Positions 1-6,789 of a stretch of DNA of 11,845 nucleotides are shown here, one piece after another. The DNA comes from Goniomonas avonlea (taxonomy: Eukaryota > Cryptophyceae > Goniomonadida > Goniomonadaceae), in NCBI GenBank assembly GCA_003573635.1, contig QUTJ01031453.1, forward strand, positions 1-11,845. The letters are read 5' to 3'. Positions within the stretch are counted from its first letter, which is position 1; each line of letters starts with the position of its first letter. Made by a program: the position numbers and the translations under genes. Below the pieces are notes generated by a model. It had not been told where the DNA came from. It did no database searches and saw only the letters and a program-made list of their open reading frames with translations.

Positions 1-244
1 CCCCCCCCCCCACACAGCCTGTGTCATCGCGCAAGCTCGCCTTGCACAAGTGACACGTCCACCTCCCACTTGCCTTGCACAAGTGACAGGTCCACCTCCC
101 ACTCGCTAGAACGTTGTCGGCGGCTTCAGAGCCCAGACAGCGCGAGTGGTAGTGGGAGCAGCACGCGCTGCACTGCAACTCGGCGCCCACGTGGCCACAG
201 ATATCGCAGTGCTTTGAACACTGGGGACCAGCACAAGTTAGAGC
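1..244 (-). CDS. PHD-finger exon (partial gene, runs off window)
   Basis: Reading the minus strand from 244 in phase 0 gives an 81-codon open stretch with a C4HC3 PHD finger: CDIC, eight residues, CSAC, four residues, H, two residues, C, then WTCHLC. PHD fingers usually read histone H3 tails in the nucleus; that role is family knowledge. The exon probably starts after a TTGGCAG acceptor (245-249), because an in-frame stop lies further upstream at 299-301. The frame is still open at the window edge, entering a poly-G run (poly-C on the plus strand), so the C-terminus is unseen. The last zinc pair occurs twice because of a 33-bp tandem duplication. A second, decayed copy of this exon lies at 312-425, and an AT-hook exon at 749-883 may belong to the same gene. 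I am confident in the domain, not in the whole gene model. Confidence 0.72.
41..106 (-). repeat. 33-bp in-frame tandem duplication in the PHD exon
   Basis: Positions 41-73 and 74-106 are two head-to-tail 33-base units differing at only two sites. On the minus strand each unit encodes 11 residues containing SGRWTCHLCKA. The period is a multiple of three, so the frame is kept and the last two zinc ligands of the PHD finger are present twice. Confidence 0.9.
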
Positions 245-311
245 CTGCCAACAACACAAGGCAGAAACGGCAACCTGAGCTTTGACCAACGACTGGCGCT
301 AACACATGCTG

Positions 312-495
312 TCAGGTTCGATTCACCAAGACGTGGACAGCAATAATTATTGTGCGAGCCAGCACTCCAGTGTGGCCACAGATATCACAGCTCCTGGAAC
401 AACGCGGAGCAGCACGAGATATAACCTGCCACACACAAAGCACACGCAGAGCACACGCTCACCTCTACTAAGTTCAAGTTTGACAGCAATGCGAA
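312..495 (-). pseudogene. Decayed second copy of the PHD exon cassette
   Basis: A short exon ending ALLSNLNLVE (to 463) is followed by a 37-nt GT-AG intron (426-462) and an exon starting at 425. Its opening residues (P, C, S, then CDICGH) align with the PHD exon at 1-244: both have the form A-x-P-x-CS-xx-CDICGH. The nucleotide match extends upstream across the GGCAG acceptor, roughly 60 bases in all, so this is a duplicated genomic segment and not convergence. After CDICGHTG the copy loses the remaining zinc ligands and ends at TGA (312-314). It may be a dead exon or the residue of a tandem gene duplication. Use as an alternative terminal exon cannot be excluded from sequence alone. Confidence 0.55.
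426..462 (-). other. 37-nt GT-AG intron in copy B
   Basis: The minus strand reads GAG|GTGAGC at the donor and TGTGGCAG|GTT at the acceptor. Removing it joins the ALLSNLNLVE exon to the CDIC exon in phase 0. GTGAGC is a good donor. The length equals that of the candidate intron at 712-748. Confidence 0.55.
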
Positions 496-687
496 AGCCC
501 CCCTGGAATACACCTACCAAGCACACGCATGCTTGGTCGCCACTCTGTCCAAACGCTTTCCCCTCTAGCCTCTCGCCCCACTCTCGCTGCCACCTCGCCC
601 TCCCCGTTCACACCTCACCGTGCATGCTTCCAGCCTGTGCTCTCCCACGGCTGTTTCCGAACCGCAGGACAACCTCACCCCCCTTGA

Positions 688-700
688 CCCCCCCCCCCCC
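688..700. repeat. Poly-C tract (13 C)
   Basis: An uninterrupted run of 13 C on the plus strand lies in the degraded region after the AT-hook exon. A similar 11-base C run opens the window (1-11). Such runs are prone to length error in sequencing and replication. Confidence 0.9.
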
Positions 701-711
701 TCCTACAACAC

Positions 712-748
712 CTGCAAAGCACACACAAAAGCACACAGCAGCACTCGC
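712..748 (-). other. 37-nt candidate intron with GC donor
   Basis: The stretch starts GCGAGT and ends CTTTGCAG on the minus strand, immediately after the ELE end of the AT-hook exon. It aligns in position and length with the GTGAGC intron of copy B. It is either a GC-AG intron or a copy whose donor has mutated. The sequence just after the acceptor reaches TAG within three codons, so the immediate downstream exon here is not functional; splicing to the PHD exon at 244 would also be possible. Confidence 0.4.
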
Positions 749-883
749 CTCCAGCTCCACCGGTCGGTTCAAGCTTGCCAGCAATGCACGGGGGTTGAGC
801 TTCTGACCAGAGCCGAGAAGGCTGTCCTTTCCTCGGCCCTTGTCCTTGTCAACCCGGGGCCGACCCACAGGCCTTTTCGCGCT
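749..883 (-). CDS. AT-hook exon (partial gene, 45 codons)
   Basis: Read from 883 after a CAACACAG acceptor (884 upward), this 45-codon stretch starts SAKRPVGRPRVDK, which matches the AT-hook pattern of a GRP core flanked by basic residues and proline. It continues through a Lys/Gly-rich stretch to ALLASLNRPVELE. The last segment matches the first exon of the decayed cassette (ALLSNLNLVE), placing it directly before a PHD exon in the ancestral gene. AT-hooks bind the minor groove of AT-rich DNA and often occur in chromatin proteins with PHD fingers. An in-frame TGA upstream at about 897 supports an exon start near 883. The rest of the gene 5' of this point is not identified. Moderate confidence; no full transcript model is possible. 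Confidence 0.45.
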
Positions 884-1602
884 CTGTGTTGGCAGGTCAG
901 GTCAGCTTGACTGTGGTGAATTCTGGTGAACTTTAGTAAGCTTGGTCCAGGATAGGTTCGTGTGTAAGTTAGCGCATCGTCGTCGTCACTCCCTAGGGTC
1001 GAGGGTTCAGAGTAAGTGAATGTGCAAGTGAGTGTGCAAGTTAGTGTCATCGTCCTGGAAAGGAGGGTTGAAGGTCAGTTAGTCTGTAAGTTAGCATGTA
1101 GTTCGCGCATCATCGTCGTCGCCACAACTCACGACCCAGGATAAACATTTATGCGGGAAGGGGGGGTGGCAGTGATGGCAGCGGCAGAGAGAGGCGGAGG
1201 AATGGAGAAGTATGAACGAAGAGAGGCGGGGGGGAGGATGCGAGAGAGAGGGGGGGCTAGGTGTCGTGCCCGATTTCAAGTTCCAGTTGTGCTGTCGTCC
1301 TTGAACGCACAGTCTACGAAGCCGCTTCGTACCCTAACGGAGAATGTACTCCTCTCTCCATCACCCGAGGGGCTCAGCAAGTGGACGGGTGTTGCTCGGA
1401 GTGTGCTTGTCTTGGAGAGACTAGGCGTGGCATGCGCGTACCTCAGCACGGTCGTCATTGTCGTCATTCTCAGGCACATAGCGCGCCTGCACCAACGGTT
1501 AGAGATTTTGTGGGAACACTTATTTGGGGGCCGTGTAGGAAAGGTCAAAAGGTGGGCTGGTTACACCTGATCAAAATATTCTCGCCATTGGTGACAAACA
1601 TG
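884..1602. other. Gene-poor spacer with degenerate repeats
   Basis: I see no convincing gene here. It contains a 12-bp tandem repeat at 1014-1049 (three units related to AAGTGAGTGTGC) and two loosely matching segments near 960-988 and 1085-1123, each with TGTAAGTTAGC and a later GCATC(G/A)TCGTCGTC core. A purine/G-rich stretch follows at 1151-1260. A plus-strand frame at 1151-1570 is open, but has no recognisable domain and starts in low-complexity sequence. It could hold 5' exons of the PHD/AT-hook gene, but I could not connect any. Confidence 0.5.
1014..1049. repeat. 12-bp tandem repeat, three units
   Basis: Three consecutive 12-base units, AAGTGAATGTGC, AAGTGAGTGTGC and AAGTTAGTGTCA, run head to tail with one to four differences between units. 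Confidence 0.75.
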
Positions 1603-3040
1603 TTATCTCGATTCACTCCAAAGAGGGGAACATTTGAACTGTCCGCCCATCTTGGCGACCTGAGAAGCAGCTTGACGGGGAGGGGAACAAAATATGAACG
1701 AATGCTCTCCAGGAAACTTGCCGCTTGTTTCGTTCGTTTAACGGACTCACAGGTTCACCCCGACTGCGACCCGAGGTTTTTCCTTTCCCCTTGACTCCTT
1801 TCCCTGCGCTCCCACCCGCACTCAGTCTCGCGCTGCCCTTTTTCCCTCCTGGCTGGTCATTCGTCCGTCCTGCTCGCGAAGGTGTGTCGTTGTCGGACTT
1901 GTCGCCCTCATCGGCATCTGACCGACGACGTTTCTTGTGATTCTTGGATAGAGCAGCGGGTTTCTTCTTTTTGATGATCTTAGAGAAAGGAACATTCTCA
2001 TCATCGTCCTCCTTTTCCTTGGGTTCGATCAGGGCGCGACACTGTGCCAGATTCGCAGGGGGCTCCACTCCAGAAGGAAACGCTCGCATATCAGCGAGCT
2101 GACGCCAGGCATCGTATCTGCGGCGGGACAGTCAAGGCTACACAGACGCAAACGGGGAGGGTCTTGGAGATGTTCGGGAGGCAGGGGGCATACTGAGGAC
2201 CCCAGAAGTAGAAGTGCACTTGGTATCGGTAGTAGCCGTTGGACTCGAGCGGAGGGTCTGAATGGCTCGCATCGCCACTGCAGCTGGTAGCTTCGGTGAC
2301 CACATTAGCAAGCTCGCTCACTCCACCATTGCAATTTCCGGCGAGTGCAGCTGCGGGCACGGCAGCGGCCGTGCCATTCTCATGACATTCACGGCAGAAC
2401 CAATCCGACTCCGGAACGAACAGCAAAGGAACTTCCAGGCAGAACGTATGCATTGCGGCATCACAACCTGAACACAGAAGAAGATAATCCTCAAAGTCGC
2501 CGTGCTTACAGCGTTCGCACTGTGACTCGTCCGCCATCTCGCGAATGCTCATGAACACTCGGTCAATAACCTGCGAGTGACTGAGAAGAAGACAATGCCG
2601 GAACTGTGCACCTTCGCAGGATGGAACTCGTTCGCTGAGAGGGCGAGAACAGAGTCTCCAACTTCGTACGTGACCTCGTTTACGCGTGGCACCACCACAT
2701 CATCTGGGTTCAATGGCGTTTCCTCGGCGTCTGAAACTTTAACAATCAGTTGGGAGCACGCGGCTGCTACTTCCTGGGTCCGGAGCTTTTCACGCCGTGT
2801 CTTAAGAATGTCAATGTCTGAACGAACTTTGTCGGACCCGGACGCGTCTGCCGCATGCGAAAGAGCTCGCTCGAGCTGGGCACACGCGTAATCGAGCCTT
2901 ACAAACACAGTATCTGGCCACTGCTGCAACCCGAAGCTGGCCACAAGTTTTCCAAATTTATGGGAGGAAACCCCCAGCTTCGCCGCAGCTTCCTTCTTCC
3001 CCAAGTGCAGCACCTGCGAGAACTGCTCCCAGGAGACCAT
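1603..3040 (-). CDS. RWP-RK-like / split chromo-barrel / PHD finger protein, four exons
   Basis: Joining exons 3040-2612, 2570-2194, 2117-1718 and 1659-1603 gives 420 residues. Residues 9-45 match the RWP-RK pattern (LHLGKKEAAAKLGV, then KFGKLVASFGLQQWP), but the signature end reads QWPDT. Residues 125-147 (YEVGDSVLAL, FHPAKV) resemble the first strands of an MRG/Eaf3-type chromo barrel. A canonical C4HC3 PHD finger follows at 161-205 (C161, C164, C176, C179, H184, C187, C202, C205). Residues 256-282 (YYRYQVHF, then DAWRQLADMRAF) resemble the barrel's closing strands. Residues 300-402 are acidic, then Lys/Gly-rich with likely nuclear localisation signals (KKKK, KKRRR). The ATG at 3040 has purine at -3 and G at +4; an in-frame TAG lies upstream at 3083-3085. 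A nuclear histone-reading or DNA-binding role is inferred. All three splice junctions preserve frame. Confidence 0.72.
1660..1717 (-). other. Intron 3 of the RWP-RK/PHD gene, 58 nt, phase 0
   Basis: Donor CAA|GTTTCC and acceptor CTTCTCAG|GTC, preceded by a pyrimidine-rich stretch. Splicing gives an 18-residue terminal exon ending at TAA (1603-1605). Without splicing, the frame runs on to a stop near 1613 and adds an unremarkable tail, so this is the least certain junction. Confidence 0.45.
2118..2193 (-). other. Intron 2 of the RWP-RK/PHD gene, 76 nt, phase 2
   Basis: Donor CA|GTATGC and acceptor CCGCAG|A, with CTTGACT about 15 nt before the acceptor as a possible branch site. Splicing joins HFYFWGPQ to YDAWRQLADM and completes a chromo-barrel-like C-terminal strand and helix, which supports the junction. 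Confidence 0.62.
2571..2611 (-). other. Intron 1 of the RWP-RK/PHD gene, 41 nt, phase 0
   Basis: Donor AAG|GTGCAC and acceptor CTCGCAG|GTT. Without splicing, the first exon frame stops within about 70 nt and the PHD frame has no plausible start. Splicing yields FHPAK|VIDRV, which continues the barrel-like strand. Confidence 0.65.
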
Positions 3041-3138
3041 CGTGCCGCGACGACGGCTGGCGCCTCGGTGATAGATGGGGCTCTAATGCTCAACGATAAT
3101 GGTTCCTTGGATGTCGTGTTTAGAGAGAGAGAGAGTAT
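3041..3138 (-). promoter_or_regulatory. Short 5' flank between the retrotransposon's last ORF and the RWP-RK/PHD gene
   Basis: Only about 100 bases separate the last transposon-side stop (3139-3141) from the host ATG at 3040. The flank contains an alternating GA tract (3123-3135). I see no clear TATA box. The host promoter is therefore either inside this flank or overlaps the apparent end of ORF3. Confidence 0.3.
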
Positions 3139-4170
3139 TCAGGCACCTAGGAAGCTGCAGAGCAGCCACAGATCCGTAGATCTGCCTAGGAGCGAAAGAG
3201 GGAGAGAAAGAAAGAGAAGAGAAGAGAAAGAGAGAGTGAACAGCAAAAAGAAACATCCAAAAACAAAACGCACATCACTCATCGTGTACAACACACATCC
3301 AAGTTCCGGGCTAGGGGGTCTGTCGGTCTCTAAGCCATGCGTTCTAGGGCACGATGCTGCACCATACACACTCGCACGCATCAGACCTAGTGTGTGGAGC
3401 ACTCTTGTTGTTCTATGGGCTTGCGACTTGCGTGCCAACCTCTCGCTCTTCGGTGTGCTCAGGGCCTGATCTACTTTCTGCCACATCTTCCACAGGTTTT
3501 CAACAAAAGGGCGTCTCAGGGGTTCAGCATGACCTGGTGTGGGGAGGATCCTTTGTATACGTGTGAGGCTGGAAGGGATCATGCCAAACACCCATCTCTC
3601 CGGGGCCCAGCGTGATATTTCTATGGCTAGCGAGTGGGGTCTAGGTGCAGCTGCCTTCCAGTTTCGCGCGGTATTTATGGGTGTGACGTTGATAGGGAGT
3701 GCATAGGTCTCCAGCAACTGGGCATTATTTAACCTTTCCTCCGCTCGTAAGACTGGGAAGACTGCCTCATTGATCACTATTCCCTGTTCTCCATCCTTAA
3801 GGCTCGCCCTAGCCCATTCCATGATGCGACATCTGCTGTCGTTAGGGAAAGGTGATAATCTTCTCGCTCCCGGACTTTGCCACATCACTACAGCTATCGA
3901 GAAAGGGGTTCCCTTGGATACTCTAGCTTTTGATATTTTCTGGCCACTCCAAACTTCAGCTGGGATAAAGGAGAACTGTCCACGTTTTATGGTGAAGAGG
4001 ACTGTTCCATTCGATTTTCTGACTAGGTCCCTGTTTATCTTGTTCTCATCAAAGGGGATCTCTGCTATAACTCTAGCGTTGGTCGGGTGCTGGATTACTT
4101 TGGCATTGTCAGCTAGGGTGCGCAGCATGATGTCACTTAGGGCTGCTCTATTCTCTGCATTCGAGGCCAT
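3139..4170 (-). CDS. ORF3 of the retrotransposon, unknown function
   Basis: 343 codons from an ATG at 4170 in good context (A at -3, G at +4), overlapping the last 34 nt of ORF2 in the -1 frame. I do not recognise the protein. The first 260 or so residues look like real protein: mixed charge, balanced composition, repeated Trp and Arg, with segments such as KRGQFSFIPAEVWSGQKISK and EISRWAPERWVFGMIP. The last 80 or so, including a Phe/Leu/Ser run over the polypyrimidine tract at 3186-3255, may be read-through into non-coding or host DNA. It could be a separate accessory protein or a C-terminal domain of ORF2 reached by -1 frameshifting: the frame is open upstream to 4209, and a slippery-type heptamer sits in the overlap. 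A downstream ORF of this size is uncommon in non-LTR elements. Confidence 0.6.
   Translation of the reverse strand: MASNAENRAALSDIMLRTLADNAKVIQHPTNARVIAEIPFDENKINRDLVRKSNGTVLFTIKRGQFSFIPAEVWSGQKISKARVSKGTPFSIAVVMWQSPGARRLSPFPNDSRCRIMEWARASLKDGEQGIVINEAVFPVLRAEERLNNAQLLETYALPINVTPINTARNWKAAAPRPHSLAIEISRWAPERWVFGMIPSSLTRIQRILPTPGHAEPLRRPFVENLWKMWQKVDQALSTPKSERLARKSQAHRTTRVLHTLGLMRASVYGAASCPRTHGLETDRPPSPELGCVLYTMSDVRFVFGCFFLLFTLSFSSLLFLSLPLSLLGRSTDLWLLCSFLGA
3186..3255 (-). repeat. Polypyrimidine tract (minus strand)
   Basis: A roughly 70-base purine-only-like tract on the plus strand (GAAAGAGGGAGAGAAAGAAA and similar) is CT-rich on the coding strand. It lies inside the last part of ORF3 and makes that part read as a hydrophobic Leu/Phe/Ser run. 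Polypyrimidine tracts near starts are common in promoters, so this may be host 5' DNA and not element sequence. Confidence 0.7.
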
Positions 4171-5192
4171 ATTGAACGGGGGTTTTGTCTCCAGTAGCAC
4201 AGGCTTAGTCTAGCAGGGTTGTTTGGCACATTAGTACCGTCGTTCAGGCAGCCAAACACTTCATCCTTAGGATCTGCAGTACAGTGGAACTTTAGCCATG
4301 GGGACGCATTGGCTGGAGCTGAGAAAGCCTCACCATTGATCTTGAAGAGCTGTGTTTCTAGGCGTATCAACGAGCTAGGTGTCGTCCATCCGTTATATTT
4401 CAGCTCCGCTTCCATCGCTCTCGTTCGGGCTCCTAGGAAAAGGATGTCGTATTTAAACCCATGTTTACTTAGCTTAACATTATGGTTATTCCATAGCCAT
4501 TGGAAGCGTTCGACTGAGAAGTATTCATACCTTTGTTCGAGGGTCGTGTCCATTGGGTGGGCTACCCTTACTCGGAAGAAACCCGTTGCCATTGATATGT
4601 CATCTCCTGTGGGGGGTACAAGCTTGAAGTCAGGGTCTTGCAACGATGAGATCATACTATGTGTATAGGTGTCTGACCACACCATTCTGCACCTCGCCCA
4701 TACATCATCTACCACCAGTGACGTTGCTCGAGCTAGTGTCAAAAGTGATTCTGTCCTGTGTTGTTCAGTCCTTGGGCATAGTGCTGCGTGCATTGAGGTG
4801 TCTCTGGTATCGTCACATACTGGGCAGCTTTCGTCTACCCACTGTCCTTTAGGGGCCATCTTGGCTTTAAGCGTGTTTGACTGCAACAGTCCGGCTCTGA
4901 TCCGTGTGGCTATAGCTGCTGCCTGTTTCATGCTGGAGTAGGGCCACATAGTCCAGGTATCATCTATTTCATCATCAGGGATTTCGCTCATCTCTTTTGC
5001 AAAGGCGCCTCTGGTTTGTTGCTGTTGCCAACGCGTATTCATCATCACTTGGCTTGTTCTTATGATCGCTGTTCTGACATTTCCTGTGACATTGCGTCCA
5101 TGTAGAAAGACCGCCCACTCCTCTTCTCCCGGGTGGAAGTACCAGTCATCGTCTAGTGATGGGGTGTTATATTTCCTTGTTGCTCGACGCGG
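4137..5192 (-). pseudogene. ORF2 part 3: CCHC zinc knuckle and C-terminal extension
   Basis: The frame is the same as part 1 and is open from just below the TAG at 5193-5195 to TAA at 4137-4139. A CCHC knuckle, C-x2-C-x8-H-x3-C (CPVCDDTRDTSMHAALC, about 4776-4826), follows the RNase H region, as in many RNase H-bearing non-LTR elements, where it is thought to bind nucleic acid. About 210 residues follow with no motif I recognise, but with several conserved-looking aromatic positions (for example VERFQWLWNNHN). That is a long extension after the knuckle. A GTG near 5048 could be mistaken for a start, but the upstream 48 codons are clearly coding (DDDWYFHPGEEEWAVFLHG). The end overlaps ORF3. 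Confidence 0.82.
4179..4185 (-). promoter_or_regulatory. Candidate -1 slippery heptamer A_AAC_CCC in the ORF2/ORF3 overlap
   Basis: In the ORF2 frame the codons read CAA AAC CCC, giving the pattern X_XXY_YYZ. A one-base backward slip here enters the ORF3 frame before the ORF2 stop, reading through PFNMASNAE. Y is C, which is weaker than the usual A or U, and I did not identify a downstream pseudoknot. Chance is quite possible. Confidence 0.3.
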
Positions 5193-6789
5193 CTAGGGAT
5201 ATCTTCTTTGAGTGACCTTTCGTGTGTATTATAGATATCACTGCACCATCTATCTGTAGCTGTGTCGCTGCTCTGACGAGCCTGTTCCATTGTGGCCTAT
5301 TCAGGGATGCCATGTGTTGCTCGTGACTTTTCCACCCCTCATTAACAAGTCTGTTAGCTTTGCACACCACTCCCATATTATCTAGCACATGGTTTACCAC
5401 TCTGACTCCTCTGGGGGTATGGAAGAGGGACTCTGCAACGCCAGTCAGCTCCATATTCGATATCGCAGAGTTTCTGGTGTAGTGCAGCATCCCATTACTA
5501 TCATATTTCTCGTGTCTAGGGCATATTTCATCCTGCCTAGGGCCTATCTCATGCTTCCAAGCTGTTGTTCCGGCCAGTGCTGTCAGTCTCTCTGATCCAT
5601 CTGAGTGTGCCTCAACTACCCCACTGACTCTACCTGGTCCATATCCTGCACCAGTTTGTCCTTCCTCATGTCTGTTGGCGTTAAGCCATTTGTTTGCCCT
5701 GTCGATGTCTGCTGCACTCAAGGTATTTATCGTTTCCTGCGCTAGTCTAGTTCCAGAGTGGCTGGGGGTATCCTCATACATGGCAGGGTTGAAGGTCCTG
5801 GCGATCGATTCAGGGTTTATGACCTTATACTGGTCTGATTCTCTGTTTGCGTGCGATGTCCAGAACTTCTTATCCGCGATATCTCGAGACTCTTCCGAGT
5901 TGTCTCGCTTTTCTGCTCGTTCCTGTCTTGTTGTCGGGGCGGGCCTACAGATCTCTGCCGCTCTGACTGACCTGTCCAAGCCCCTCAGTATGATCGTTAT
6001 CTGTCTGTGCCATTTCTGTTGTTTGCTATTCGTTCTGATATCTTCATGCAAGTTTTCCCACCGCAGTATGCTCTTACCATCCTCAGCTAGTAGTTCACCT
6101 ACCCATCTGGGAGGTTTGCTTCCAGTAGTTACTGCTTGGGATACCCACGATACGAACTCCTCGGTGGTGTCAAACACCTCACATATTGGGATGTCATATT
6201 TTCTTGTTTGCGGGGTGCGGAAGTGTGACAGTCTCGTGTCGATATGCGCATTTACTGATGGCAGCATTCGTATCGTTGAGAGTATAGACCACTTCTGAAA
6301 GCTTCCCTTTGGTATGGCATTGGGATTTTTTGTTACAGCATGGGTCAGGCCCGACCTCTCTGTGACTTGTAGGAGCTGGTACTTCATGAGCTTTGCTTGG
6401 TCCGCTCCTGGTTCATTTATGAGGCTGAAAAGAGTGGCGGTAGCTTTAGCAATGGCAGCAGTTCTCAGAGACATAAAGTCAAGTCCTCCGTCATCATGAG
6501 AGCAAAATATCTGGTATGGTATATCAGAGGAGGGTGCCCCCAACTTCTTCCATGCTATTCTTGTGATAGCCAGGTCCGCTTTAGCACAGAGTTCAAAGAG
6601 GCCTCGCGACGGGGCTACACTGGCGGCAAACTCTACTTGCGGTGTAAGGACATAGTTAACTATGTATCTGAAAGCCTTCTCCCGTTCCAGTCGTACCAGC
6701 GTCTTCGCTATTTTTGTTGCAAGTCTGTTCTCGTTTTCTGTCCAATCTAACTCAAGTGATATCCACATTCCTAGGCTGCTTGTGTTGAT
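5167..6789 (-). pseudogene. ORF2 part 2: RT thumb and RNase H, out of frame with part 1
   Basis: This frame opens near 6789 and continues the polymerase with SLGMWISLELDW, matching the conserved LG strand after the palm. There is no independent start that makes sense: the ATG at 6768 falls inside that strand. After about 370 residues of thumb and connector come RNase H motifs: HSDGS (first Asp, residue 390 counting from 6768), NMELTG (Glu 440), VLDNMG (Asp 463) and HTKGHS (the His loop, near 515-519). RNase H removes RNA from the RNA:DNA hybrid. The expected last acidic residue is not obvious, because the frame ends at TAA (5167-5169) and resumes in the original frame. It is functional only if the shifts are errors or are bypassed. 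Confidence 0.85.

Noticed and set aside
306-806. Plus-strand Pro/Thr/Ser-rich open frame
   Set aside because: It lies opposite the PHD cassette and AT-hook exons, and its composition is explained by the CA/CT-rich strand.
1151-1570. Plus-strand open frame of 139 codons with a hydrophobic, membrane-like stretch
   Set aside because: It begins in G/A-rich low-complexity DNA, has no recognisable domain, and a second plus frame is open over the same region. No splice or context support.
3770-4668. Plus-strand open frames opposite ORF2 and ORF3
   Set aside because: They mirror the strongly coding minus strand and have no domain. The same applies to the plus-strand frames at 5675-6298 and 8245-8577.
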